Shown here one piece after another: positions 8,451 to 16,572 of a stretch of DNA of 39,465 nucleotides. Made by a program: the position numbers and the translations under genes. Every line of letters begins with the position of its first letter. Position 1 is the first letter of the stretch. The stretch comes from Candidatus Gastranaerophilales bacterium (GTDB taxonomy: Bacteria; Cyanobacteriota; Vampirovibrionia; Gastranaerophilales; Gastranaerophilaceae), in assembly GCA_944323685.1 (NCBI GenBank), contig CALUTJ010000023.1, positions 1-39,465 of the forward strand, written 5' to 3'. The notes under the pieces are model-generated. The model was given only the letters and a program-made list of their open reading frames with translations. It was not told the origin of the DNA and made no database searches.

Positions 8451-9837
8451 AGTATTTTTCAAGAGCCTGTTTATCAAAAACTTCTATACTGTCTTTGCTG
8501 TGTAAAAATATCAGGCAAGTAAGCATTGATTTGAACATGGAAAATTCGTTTAAAGAAAACTTCTTCATCAAATCAGCGATATTTTCAGCCAAAAATTCAG
8601 TTATAAGCGTTTTATTTTTAAATACAAGCGAGGTAAAATAATCAAGCCCCTCTTTTGTGTTTATACCTTCAAAATACAGGATATCCGGTGACTGAAACTC
8701 GATAAACCTCATTGCTTTATCAAGGTTAAAGCCTATATGCTCGTTGAGTTCACACTGGTTAACATTTTCGAGATTATATTTTGTGATAGATTCAATTGTC
8801 ATTACATTTTTGTTTTGAGTAGCTATCTCCGACAAAATAGAATAAATCATATGCGTTTTTCCGCATAAAGAAGAACCGCAAACAAGGATTATTCCGGGAG
8901 CATTAATAGCTTTTGCTATTGTGTTTATCTTTTTGTCATCAAGTCCACACTCGGAAAGTTTTTTCGGAGGCTTATATATTTTGACGGAAATTCTCTCGCC
9001 GTGTATTGTAGGGAAGGCGGATATACTGGCAATAAGAGCCACATCATCAACTTTGAAACTCAATTTTCCCAGCTGTGGAAGCTCAGACACAGTAGGGTCA
9101 AGATTGGATAACGTTTTCAACTTTGCAATAAATGAAGAAACAAGTATGGAAGGGATTTCGCCGGTTAATATATTTTGCGAGTTGTCTTTAAATATAACAC
9201 TCAATCCGTTTGGCACATGTTCAAAAAAGAGTTCATGCACGTCTTGCAATATAGCCTGCTTTAATACAGCACGAATCATTTTTTGTATATGCTCGTCAGA
9301 AAGCCCCGAAGAAACCTCAGTTCCGTTCAAGACCTCTCTCCAGTCATATTTGGGTTTGTCATCATCAATAAAAATCTGCCCGACAGAACTTGAGCTTGTG
9401 TAATACTCTTCTATCTTTTTTAAAATTGCATGTTCGGAAGATATTACGGGTTCTATCTCGCATTTTGCATCTTCTACAATTTTATCTATTGCAAACAAAT
9501 CCAGCGGGTCTGACATTGCCACAGTTAATATGCCTTCAATTTCAAAAAGCGGTATGACCTTATATTTTTGAGCGTTATTAAGATTGATATAGCTCAAACA
9601 TTTTTTATCAAGGGAATAATCCTCAAGATTTACGTATGGAATATGGAGTTTGCCCTCCAAAAATTTAAGCAGCGTATCTTCTTCGATAAGTCCTGATGAA
9701 ATCAAAACCTGACCTATGTTTACGTGCTGGGCATCGGCAACCTGTTGTGCGGTTTCCAAATCCTCGTATTTGATAAGATTGTCACGCACAAGGTCATATT
9801 TTAATTTTTCGAGTGTTTTATTTCTTACAAACTCCAT
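8443..9837 (-). CDS. Degenerate PilB/GspE-like protein with MshEN-type N-terminal domain
   Basis: This 464-residue protein is related to type IV pilus/type II secretion assembly ATPases. Residues 25-145 resemble the GspE-N/MshEN domain (NIGQVLISSGLIEEDTLLKF), which binds cyclic di-GMP in some PilB/MshE proteins; the usual R of the RLGQ motif is N here. Residues 170-300 match the PilB N2 region (FPTIHGERISVKIY). The ATPase core is eroded: Walker A reads GSSLCGKTH (321-329) where GPTGSGKTTT is usual, the Walker B segment PDILYFEGIN (384-393) replaces PDIxxVGEIRD, and the His-box and zinc-binding tetracysteine loop are absent. It retains GKT, so nucleotide binding is possible, but normal pilus-motor activity looks unlikely. 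It is last in an operon after a histidine kinase and a response regulator, implying a regulatory or output role (inference). Confidence 0.82.
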   Translation of the reverse strand: MEFVRNKTLEKLKYDLVRDNLIKYEDLETAQQVADAQHVNIGQVLISSGLIEEDTLLKFLEGKLHIPYVNLEDYSLDKKCLSYINLNNAQKYKVIPLFEIEGILTVAMSDPLDLFAIDKIVEDAKCEIEPVISSEHAILKKIEEYYTSSSSVGQIFIDDDKPKYDWREVLNGTEVSSGLSDEHIQKMIRAVLKQAILQDVHELFFEHVPNGLSVIFKDNSQNILTGEIPSILVSSFIAKLKTLSNLDPTVSELPQLGKLSFKVDDVALIASISAFPTIHGERISVKIYKPPKKLSECGLDDKKINTIAKAINAPGIILVCGSSLCGKTHMIYSILSEIATQNKNVMTIESITKYNLENVNQCELNEHIGFNLDKAMRFIEFQSPDILYFEGINTKEGLDYFTSLVFKNKTLITEFLAENIADLMKKFSLNEFSMFKSMLTCLIFLHSKDSIEVFDKQALEKYFT

Positions 9838-9851
9838 TGTTTTGCCCGCTT

Positions 9852-10223
9852 TTATTTAAGATATTCTTTTACTTTATTTATAACTTCGTCAAGTTCAAAA
9901 GGTTTGGTTATATATTCGTTTACGCCTGTTTCCTGTCCGATTAACTTGTCATCCTCCTGAGAACGTGCTGTCACCATGATAATCGGAATATCTTTGTATT
10001 TGTTGTCATATTTTAAAAGACGGCTGATTTTGTATCCGTTAATTTTAGGCATCATAACATCAAGTATCATCAAATCCGGCATGATTTCTTTTGCCATATT
10101 AAGCCCGGCCTCGCCGTCATAAGCGCAAAAACATTCGTACCCCTGCGCCTCAAGCATAAATTTAAGAGTTTCTACAATATCCTGCTCGTCATCAACAATA
10201 AGAATTTTTTTATTATCACTCAT
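9852..10223 (-). CDS. CheY-like single-domain response regulator
   Basis: This 123-residue stand-alone receiver domain has the acidic pocket (VDDEQ at residues 10-14), phospho-acceptor D55 in LMILDVMMPKING, the switch threonine in MVTARS and the conserved lysine in ITKPFE. It has no output domain, so it should act by protein-protein contact, as CheY or PilG/PilH do. It begins 6 bases after the histidine kinase stop, with GGAGG inside the kinase 3' end, and lies 14 bases before the PilB-like gene. The natural reading is that the kinase phosphorylates this protein and the PilB-like protein is its partner; only the gene order supports that. Confidence 0.92.
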   Translation of the reverse strand: MSDNKKILIVDDEQDIVETLKFMLEAQGYECFCAYDGEAGLNMAKEIMPDLMILDVMMPKINGYKISRLLKYDNKYKDIPIIMVTARSQEDDKLIGQETGVNEYITKPFELDEVINKVKEYLK

Positions 10224-10229
10224 TTATAG

Positions 10230-12344
10230 CTATACCTCCGCCAAATCGTTTTGAGAAACCTCTTTGTTTAAAGAATTTTCCACAAACTCAAACAGTTCTT
10301 TTGCATCGGCTCCGCCTTCAGGAAAGGTTGCCGATGAATACAATATATCATATTTTGAGTCTGTCTGCTCTTGAGTATCGGGTTTTATTGTACTTTCGAT
10401 TTTCTTTTCTATAAAGCTCTGGGCAAATTTATCGGCCTCTGGAATCATTACAGCAAAGAAATTTGCATCCTCTTGAGAAAAATAGGCCTCTTTTGTGTTT
10501 GCCGTCTTTCTTATAATAGAAATTTTCCCTTCTTGAATTTCTGAAATAAAAGACTTATCTTTACCCTGAAATTCTTTTATAAGTACAAGCAAAAGGCTTT
10601 GATTACAAGCTTTTGCTTTGGCAATCTCTTTATCCAGATCAAGAATAAATTTTTCTTTTTCACTCAAAACAGGAATAACAAAAGAAAAAGTCGTACCGCG
10701 GTTTAGCTCGCTTTCTACCCATATAAAACCTTTATGTGCTTCTATAAGCTGTTTGGCAATGGGAAGCCCCAGACCGGTTCCGCCGTTTTTACGGTTTAGA
10801 GAATTTTCTATCTGCTGGAACTGGTCAAAGACTTTTTTCTGATCCTCGGGTGCTATGCCTATGCCGCTGTCTTTTACGGAAACTTTTATATAATTTTCAT
10901 AAAACGATACATTTTCAATACCGGCAAGTTTAGTCCTGTCAATATCTTTTAACGAAATATTTTCTGTTTTAATTATTATGTTTCCGTTTTCGTTTGTAAA
11001 TTTTATTGCGTTTGAAACAAGGTTAGACATAACCTGCTCAATCCTCTGGTTATCATAGTAAGTTCGGGCAATGTTATCGTCTTTTTCAAGAGTAAGTGTA
11101 ATATTTTTATCTTTTGCAACATTTTCAAACGTATTTTTTATAAACTCAACGGGAGTGTTAATATTGGCTTTTTCGAATTTAAAATCCATTTTTCCGGCTT
11201 CGACTTTTGATAAATCCAACAGGTCGTTAATAATACCCGAAAGCCTTGTCACATTGCGCTGGGCCATGTTTAAGAATTTATCCATAATAGAACTTACCTC
11301 TCCGGCTTTACCGCTGAGGCAAATTTCCAAAGAATTTTTTATTGCCGTTAAAGGAGTTCTTAACTCATGAGAAACAATCGAAATAAATTCCGATTTCAAA
11401 CGTTCCAGTTTTTCAAGTTTTATGTTTGTTTTCTTGATTTCATCGTATAAAGAGGCATTTTCTAAAGGTAGTGACACCTGTCTTGCAAGAGTTTGAAAAC
11501 ATGTTGTGTCTTCTTGCGAAAAATCAGCTTCTCTAAAAACCTCAATAAGTCCGAAAAACTTTTCCCCTACATTTATCGGAGCAAAAAGATTGTCAAATTT
11601 CAGGATATTGAGATCGTATTCCTCAAGCGGGTGTTTAATATTTTTTATAACTTTTATGTCGTTAATGTTAATATCATAGGGAATTCTTTTTTTGTCAAAA
11701 AGCGCTCTGTAGCTTAAAATCGCCCTCAGCTTAAGAGAATGTTCAAGTCTTGGAGAAACAGCGTAAAGCGAATTTATTATTAAATCAATATTGTGCTCGT
11801 CATTGAACACAAGCGTTGACGAAAGTGAAAAACTCAAGCTCTTTTCCAACCCGTCTATCATTATGTTTATTAGTTTTTGTTTGTCTAATGAACCTGCAAG
11901 CCCCGTTGACGTATTATACAAAACATCAAGCTGGTAAAGACTTTTTGCAAGTTCACTGTTATTTGTGGAAAGTGTATCGATAGCTTTTTTGAGTTTAAGA
12001 TTTGTATTTACGCACGCAGCCAGCACCTTTTCATTAACAGGTTTTGTTACATAAGCATTGGTCAGCTTTAAAATCTCGACATTGTCTGTATCGGGATTGA
12101 TGACGGAAATTATTGCAATATTTTCTCTGATATTAAACGCTTGCAGCTTTTTGCAAAGAATAAGCGCATCAGGATTCTTTATATTTTCATCAATTACAAT
12201 AAGAGATATCAGGTTTTTTTCAGCATAATTAAGTATTGCAGACTCATCGGTTGAAACAATAACAGCCGTTGAAGTCTTGGCAAGTGCCTGCGTAATTATC
12301 TTATTAAGGTTTTCATCATCCGATACTAACAATATTTTTGGCAT
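10230..12344 (-). CDS. Hybrid sensor histidine kinase: REC-GAF-HisKA-HATPase-degenerate GGDEF
   Basis: This 704-residue cytoplasmic protein has no membrane segment. In order: an N-terminal receiver domain (DD at 9-10, D52 in IVIDEN, K in VTKPVNE); a GAF-like sensor (about 150-300); HisKA with H326 in SIVSHELRTPLTAIK; HATPase_c with the N-box VMSNLVSNAIKF, G1 DSGIGIAPED, a QFQQI F-box and G2 GGTGLGLPIAK; then about 150 residues resembling a diguanylate cyclase fold. There, LDKEIAKAKACNQSLLLVLI and FFAVMIPEAD recall GGDEF flanks and SSATFPEGGADAKEL recalls the domain end, but the GGDEF motif is replaced (SQEDANF), so it cannot be a normal cyclase. It heads an operon with a CheY-like regulator and a PilB-like protein. 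No Shine-Dalgarno precedes ATG 12344. Confidence 0.88.
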   Translation of the reverse strand: MPKILLVSDDENLNKIITQALAKTSTAVIVSTDESAILNYAEKNLISLIVIDENIKNPDALILCKKLQAFNIRENIAIISVINPDTDNVEILKLTNAYVTKPVNEKVLAACVNTNLKLKKAIDTLSTNNSELAKSLYQLDVLYNTSTGLAGSLDKQKLINIMIDGLEKSLSFSLSSTLVFNDEHNIDLIINSLYAVSPRLEHSLKLRAILSYRALFDKKRIPYDININDIKVIKNIKHPLEEYDLNILKFDNLFAPINVGEKFFGLIEVFREADFSQEDTTCFQTLARQVSLPLENASLYDEIKKTNIKLEKLERLKSEFISIVSHELRTPLTAIKNSLEICLSGKAGEVSSIMDKFLNMAQRNVTRLSGIINDLLDLSKVEAGKMDFKFEKANINTPVEFIKNTFENVAKDKNITLTLEKDDNIARTYYDNQRIEQVMSNLVSNAIKFTNENGNIIIKTENISLKDIDRTKLAGIENVSFYENYIKVSVKDSGIGIAPEDQKKVFDQFQQIENSLNRKNGGTGLGLPIAKQLIEAHKGFIWVESELNRGTTFSFVIPVLSEKEKFILDLDKEIAKAKACNQSLLLVLIKEFQGKDKSFISEIQEGKISIIRKTANTKEAYFSQEDANFFAVMIPEADKFAQSFIEKKIESTIKPDTQEQTDSKYDILYSSATFPEGGADAKELFEFVENSLNKEVSQNDLAEV

Positions 12345-12401
12345 GATAATATGTTAACACGCCGCAAAAAATCAGGCTAATTATTAAGGATTCGTTTAAA
12401 A

Positions 12402-13526
12402 TCATTTAATTTTATCGGCAAATTCTTTTGCTATTATTTCGACTATCCTTTTAGAAGCAAGACCGTCCCCGTAAGGGTTTACAGCTTCCGACATTTTTTT
12501 ATACTCGTCCTGATTGTCAAGCAGCTTTTGAACCTCTTCAACAATTTTTTGAGTATCGGTACCGACAAGCTTAACAGTACCGTATTCCACTGCTTCGGGA
12601 CGTTCCGTTGTTGTTCTTAAAACAAGAACAGGCTTGCCTAAAGACGGGGCTTCTTCCTGTACTCCGCCCGAATCTGTCATTATTATGTGAGATTCTTTCA
12701 TCAAAGAACAAAACGGAGCATACTCCATAGGTTCAATAAGATGTATACGTTCTTTTCCGCCTAAAAACTCATTAACCGGCTGCTGCACATTAGGATTCAA
12801 ATGAACCGGATAAACAACCTGTATATCTTTATTTTTTTCAACAAGCTCAAGTACGGCTCTGCAAATATTTCTTATAGGTTCGCCAAAATTTTCTCTTCTG
12901 TGAGAAGTAAGAAGAATTGTTTTAAGCTCCGGATTTAAACCAATATAACTTAAATCCGCTTTATTATTTTCCACTGTATGCAGCAGTGCATCTATAACGG
13001 TATTACCGGTCTTATAAATATGTTGCGCGCTAATGGAAGATTTTACGAGATTGTCGCAGCTTGTTTGGGTCGGTGCAAAATGATAAGAACTCAATGCATC
13101 CGCAAAAACTCTGTTTATCTCTTCAGGGAAAGGGTAAAACTTGTTGAAAGTTCTCAACCCTGCCTCTACATGCCCGACGGGAATTCTTGCATAAAAAGCG
13201 GATAAAGCGGCTGCCATGGATGTCGTTGTATCTCCGTGCACGAGAACAATATCAGGCTTGCTCTGTTCAAAAACATCTTTCATAAGCATAAGAACTTCTG
13301 TTGTAATGCTCCATAAATCCTGATTGGGCTTCATTATATTCAGGTCAAAATCAGGGAATATTTGAAAAAGTTTCAGCACCTGATCAAGCATCTGTCTGTG
13401 TTGTGCCGTTACACATACAATGCTTTTAAAAACATCGGGCTGCTTTTCAAATTCTTTTACCAGCGGCGCCATCTTTATAGCTTCCGGACGTGTTCCGAAT
13501 ACCGTTAAAACTCTGATTTTTGACAT
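12402..13526 (-). CDS. wecB: UDP-N-acetylglucosamine 2-epimerase (non-hydrolysing)
   Basis: This 374-residue enzyme converts UDP-GlcNAc to UDP-ManNAc for surface polysaccharides. Family motifs are all present: GTRPEAIK at 11-18, HGDTTTSMA from H97, GHVEAGLRT with E121, TSHRRENFG with H209-N213, DSGGVQEEAPSLGKP from D285 and RTTTERPEA. The length is normal (about 375). ATG 13526 has AAGGA 9 bases upstream inside a palindrome. It is divergent from mnmA, the two promoters sharing one -35 region. It ends 57 bases before the histidine kinase with no visible terminator, so read-through into the kinase operon is possible. Confidence 0.96.
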   Translation of the reverse strand: MSKIRVLTVFGTRPEAIKMAPLVKEFEKQPDVFKSIVCVTAQHRQMLDQVLKLFQIFPDFDLNIMKPNQDLWSITTEVLMLMKDVFEQSKPDIVLVHGDTTTSMAAALSAFYARIPVGHVEAGLRTFNKFYPFPEEINRVFADALSSYHFAPTQTSCDNLVKSSISAQHIYKTGNTVIDALLHTVENNKADLSYIGLNPELKTILLTSHRRENFGEPIRNICRAVLELVEKNKDIQVVYPVHLNPNVQQPVNEFLGGKERIHLIEPMEYAPFCSLMKESHIIMTDSGGVQEEAPSLGKPVLVLRTTTERPEAVEYGTVKLVGTDTQKIVEEVQKLLDNQDEYKKMSEAVNPYGDGLASKRIVEIIAKEFADKIK

Positions 13527-13534
13527 AAAAATAA

Positions 13535-13559
13535 ATCCTTAGCCGTAATAACTAAGGAT
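13535..13559. promoter_or_regulatory. Perfect 8-bp palindrome overlapping the wecB transcription start
   Basis: ATCCTTAG (13535-13542) and CTAAGGAT (13552-13559) are perfect inverted repeats separated by 9 bases. The palindrome begins directly after the wecB -10 box (13560-13565), covers the predicted start site near 13553 and includes the wecB Shine-Dalgarno AAGGA (13536-13540, minus strand). It could be a repressor operator; an RNA hairpin hiding the Shine-Dalgarno would need a start further upstream. Confidence 0.45.
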
Positions 13560-13589
13560 ATTATAGTTCAAACTTTTTATAATAGACAA
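13560..13589 (-). promoter_or_regulatory. wecB promoter, sharing its -35 with mnmA
   Basis: On the minus strand TTGTCT (13589-13584) is followed after 18 bases by TATAAT (13565-13560). The -35 lies on the same base pairs as the -35 of the divergent mnmA promoter. Confidence 0.55.
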
Positions 13590-13612
13590 TATCCAAAATT
13601 TTAAACTATAAT
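13583..13612 (+). promoter_or_regulatory. mnmA promoter, predicted leaderless start
   Basis: TAGACA (13583-13588), an 18-base spacer and a perfect TATAAT (13607-13612) precede the mnmA ATG at 13619 by only six bases, with no Shine-Dalgarno sequence. Transcription should start at or beside the initiation codon. Confidence 0.6.
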
Positions 13613-13618
13613 TGTTAT

Positions 13619-14680
13619 ATGGTTAACGAGAACAAAAAAATAAAGGTTGCAGTCGCACTATCAGGAGGACTGGATAGCAGTGTAACATGTTTTCTGCTAA
13701 AACAGCAGGGTTATGATGTTTGTACAGTTACGGCAATAATGGTCAGGGACGAAAAATTCAAAACCGTTGTCCAAAACGCCAAAACCGTTGCACAAAAGCT
13801 CGGCGTAGCTCATTATGTTCTTGATTTAAGCACGGAATTTAAAAAAGATGTTATAGATTATTTCGAAAATGCTTACAAAAACGGAAAAACACCTAACCCG
13901 TGCATCTTATGCAACCGCACGATAAAATGGGGCAGACTGTTTGATTATGCCACACAAGAACTCGGGTGTGATTATGTAGCCTCGGGACATTATGCACGTA
14001 TCATCGATGATAACGGCATAAAAAAAATGTATCCCGCACGCGATGAACAGAAAGATCAGCAGTATTATTTGTTTGAACTTGACCAAAGCCATTTAAACAA
14101 AATAATGTTTCCTCTGAGCGATTATGTCAAAGAAGAAATCAGACAAATTGCGATAGATAACGACCTTCCGTCAAAATCTTCAAAAGAAAGTCAGGATATT
14201 TGTTTTATTACCAAACCGATGACAACCAAAAAATACCTGCTCGAAAAATTCGGAACAAGAAAAGGCAGTTTTATCTATATTAAAGACGGACGCAAACTCG
14301 GTATTCATGAAGGATTCTGGCAATACACAATCGGTCAGAGAAAAGGTATCGGCATTGCGTTTGAACAGCCTTTGTACGTAGTAAAACTTGATGCGCAAAA
14401 AAATATAGTATATGTCGGCACAAAAGAAGATTTGTACAGTGATTTTACAGAAATTAAAGAGGTAAAATTACAATACCCGATTGAACAAAGCGAGTTTGAC
14501 GCACTTGTAAAAATCCGCTACAACATGCAGGCGCAAAAAGCCCGTGTAAAAATCGATAAAGAACAAAAAACAGCCAAAATATTTTTTGAAACTCCTGTTG
14601 CATCGATTACGCCGGGGCAGGCGGTCGTTTTTTACGATATAAATGACAGACACTTAATCGGCGGAGGCTGGATTGACTGA
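13619..14680 (+). CDS. mnmA: tRNA-specific 2-thiouridylase MnmA
   Basis: This 353-residue cytoplasmic enzyme thiolates U34 of tRNA-Lys, -Glu and -Gln. The PP-loop ATP site is SGGLDSS at 15-21. The two catalytic cysteines are C98 (NPCILCN) and C195 (SQDICFI), followed by the beta-barrel regions (YTIGQRKGIGIAF; TPGQAVVFYD). The length matches the family (about 350-370). ATG 13619 follows a perfect -10 box by six bases, so the message is probably leaderless. The stop overlaps the TTG start of hydE by 8 bases, giving translational coupling. Sulfur would come from a cysteine desulfurase relay encoded elsewhere. Confidence 0.97.
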   Translation: MVNENKKIKVAVALSGGLDSSVTCFLLKQQGYDVCTVTAIMVRDEKFKTVVQNAKTVAQKLGVAHYVLDLSTEFKKDVIDYFENAYKNGKTPNPCILCNRTIKWGRLFDYATQELGCDYVASGHYARIIDDNGIKKMYPARDEQKDQQYYLFELDQSHLNKIMFPLSDYVKEEIRQIAIDNDLPSKSSKESQDICFITKPMTTKKYLLEKFGTRKGSFIYIKDGRKLGIHEGFWQYTIGQRKGIGIAFEQPLYVVKLDAQKNIVYVGTKEDLYSDFTEIKEVKLQYPIEQSEFDALVKIRYNMQAQKARVKIDKEQKTAKIFFETPVASITPGQAVVFYDINDRHLIGGGWID

Positions 14681-15716
14681 AATCACAGAACTTATCGAAA
14701 AAGCACAAACTACTCATTCTCTGAAAAAAGATGAGCTTGTTTCTGTCTTAAATGACAACTCCGCAAACGATATCTTGTTTAAAACCGCGGATATCGTGCG
14801 CAAAAAATATGTCGGAGATGAAGTGCACCTGCGCGGATTAATAGAGTTTTCAAATATTTGTAAATGCAGCTGCTTTTATTGCGGATTAAGAAAAGACAAT
14901 CCGTCGGTACAAAGATACAGAATGACAGCGGAACAGATTATTGAACTTGCGCAAAACGCCAAAGACTACGGATACAAAACAGTCGTTTTACAATCCGGCG
15001 AAGACGCTTTTTTTGATACAAAAAAATTGTGCAAAATAATTTCTTCCATTAAGAGTTTAGGTCTTGCCCTGACGCTGAGCGCAGGAGAAAAAACCTACGA
15101 AGAGTACAAGGCATACAAGCAAGCAGGCGCTGACAGATACCTTTTAAGAATAGAAACCACGGATAAAAATCTTTATGCAAAACTGCACCCGTCAATGAGT
15201 TTTGAGAACAGAGTCCGTTGTCTTAAAGACCTTAAAACACTCGGGTTTGAAGTCGGTACAGGCTGTCTTGTCGGTCTGCCGCAACAAAGTGATGAATCGC
15301 TTGCAAACGATATTTTATTTTTTAAAGAACTCGATGCAGATATGATAGGGCTAGGACCGTTCATTCCCTGTCCGAATACTCCGCTTGAAAACGAAAAAGG
15401 CGGAACTTTGATAAAAGCGCTCAAGGTTATGGCTTTGACAAGGCTTCTTTTGCCGGACATAAATATTCCTGCGACAACAGCGATGGAAACACTTCAGCCA
15501 AACGGCAGAATACTTGCGCTTCAAAGCGGAGCCAACGTAGTCATGCCTGATGTTACGGAGCAAGACTGCAAACAAAAATATACAATCTATCCTGGCAAAG
15601 CAGGGCTTAACAATACTGCGCTTGACTACAAAAACAGCATAGTAAAAAATATAGAATCAATAGGCCGTACAATATCAGAGGGTTACGGTTTTCATAACAA
15701 AATTTTTGGAAAATAA
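14673..15716 (+). CDS. hydE: [FeFe]-hydrogenase H-cluster maturation radical SAM protein HydE
   Basis: This 347-residue radical SAM enzyme helps assemble the diiron subcluster of [FeFe]-hydrogenase together with HydF and HydG. The 4Fe-4S/SAM motif is C63-x3-C67-x2-C70 in NICKCSCFYCGLR. HydE-typical segments follow: LQSGED, LLRIETTDKNLYAKLHP, GTGCLVGLPQQ and IGLGPFIPCPNTP. The length matches HydE (about 345-350). It is close to BioB and PylB, but these motifs favour HydE. The start is TTG 14673 inside the mnmA 3' end, with GGAGG at 14663-14667, 5 bases upstream. No hydA, hydF or hydG is in the window. It converges on aroE with a 4-base gap. Confidence 0.9.
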   Translation: MTEITELIEKAQTTHSLKKDELVSVLNDNSANDILFKTADIVRKKYVGDEVHLRGLIEFSNICKCSCFYCGLRKDNPSVQRYRMTAEQIIELAQNAKDYGYKTVVLQSGEDAFFDTKKLCKIISSIKSLGLALTLSAGEKTYEEYKAYKQAGADRYLLRIETTDKNLYAKLHPSMSFENRVRCLKDLKTLGFEVGTGCLVGLPQQSDESLANDILFFKELDADMIGLGPFIPCPNTPLENEKGGTLIKALKVMALTRLLLPDINIPATTAMETLQPNGRILALQSGANVVMPDVTEQDCKQKYTIYPGKAGLNNTALDYKNSIVKNIESIGRTISEGYGFHNKIFGK

Positions 15717-15720
15717 ATTA

Positions 15721-16572
15721 TTACCCGGCCAGTTCTTCGAGCGCAGCCATCTTCATAACTTCTGGCTTTGCCTTTTTACCCGTCCAAATTTCAAAAGCTT
15801 TAGCACCTTGATATACAAACATATCCAGCCCCGTAATCGTTTTGTATCCGTTTTTTTGCGCTAACTTTATAAACTGAGTCTTTAAAGGGTTGTATACAAT
15901 ATCATAAACCGCAGCATCTTGAGGAAGAGTTTTCAACACATCTTCTTCTATCGGACTTATTCCCATAGCTTTGCCGCGCATTCCGACGGGAGTGGAGTTA
16001 ACAAGCATTTTAGAATCCGACAAATCTCGCAAACTTTGCATTTGCTTAAGGTTAAACGTAACGGACGGGAAGTTGTTTCTTAAAAAATTAACCATATCCT
16101 GAGCATTAATGATATTACGTGCGAAAAATTCAATTTCCCTGACTCCGATTTGTGAAAAAGCTATTGCCGCTGCACGTGAAGCCCCGCCCGTACCGAGTAT
16201 GGAAACTTTTTTGCCTTTTAAATTTGCCTGAATATCTGAGGGAATAGCTGTCATAAAACCGTAAATATCGGTATTATAGCCGGAAAGCGTATGATTCTCA
16301 TTTATTTTAACAGTATTTGCACATCCGGCAAGATCAGCAAGATGGTCAAACTCGTCTAAAAACAAGGTTATGGGCACTTTTAAGGGAATCGTTACGTTAA
16401 AACCCGTGTATCCTTGAGATTTAAGCTGTTTTACCCGTGTTACAAGGTCTTCCTGCTCGGTATCCAAAAGCTCATAGACTCCGTCGATATTAAGCTCTTT
16501 AAGCATTGCATTATGCATAACCGCAGACAGTGACTGGGTAAGCGGATGACCGATAACGGCAAATTTCATCAT
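15721..16572 (-). CDS. aroE: Shikimate dehydrogenase AroE
   Basis: This 283-residue enzyme reduces 3-dehydroshikimate to shikimate with NADPH in aromatic amino acid synthesis. Substrate-site residues are K65 (NVTIPLK) and D102 (NTDIYGF); the nucleotide-binding loop is GTGGASRAA at 127-135. The C-terminal GLDMFVYQGAKAFEIWTG is characteristic. The length is normal (about 270-285). Its ATG overlaps the topA stop in TAATG, with AAGGAG just upstream in the topA 3' end, so the pair is translationally coupled. A second ATG follows immediately and could also be used. The pairing with topA has no obvious metabolic meaning. Confidence 0.96.
   Translation of the reverse strand: MMKFAVIGHPLTQSLSAVMHNAMLKELNIDGVYELLDTEQEDLVTRVKQLKSQGYTGFNVTIPLKVPITLFLDEFDHLADLAGCANTVKINENHTLSGYNTDIYGFMTAIPSDIQANLKGKKVSILGTGGASRAAAIAFSQIGVREIEFFARNIINAQDMVNFLRNNFPSVTFNLKQMQSLRDLSDSKMLVNSTPVGMRGKAMGISPIEEDVLKTLPQDAAVYDIVYNPLKTQFIKLAQKNGYKTITGLDMFVYQGAKAFEIWTGKKAKPEVMKMAALEELAG

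Noticed and set aside
8921-9403. 160-codon plus-strand frame inside the PilB-like gene
   Set aside because: It is antisense to a protein with clear family similarity; the serine/phenylalanine/isoleucine-rich product is typical of shadow frames.
12345-12379. Leaderless promoter for the histidine kinase
   Set aside because: The best -10 (TAACAT on the minus strand) is weak and no -35 is seen; read-through from wecB is equally likely, so it is not counted with the clear cases.
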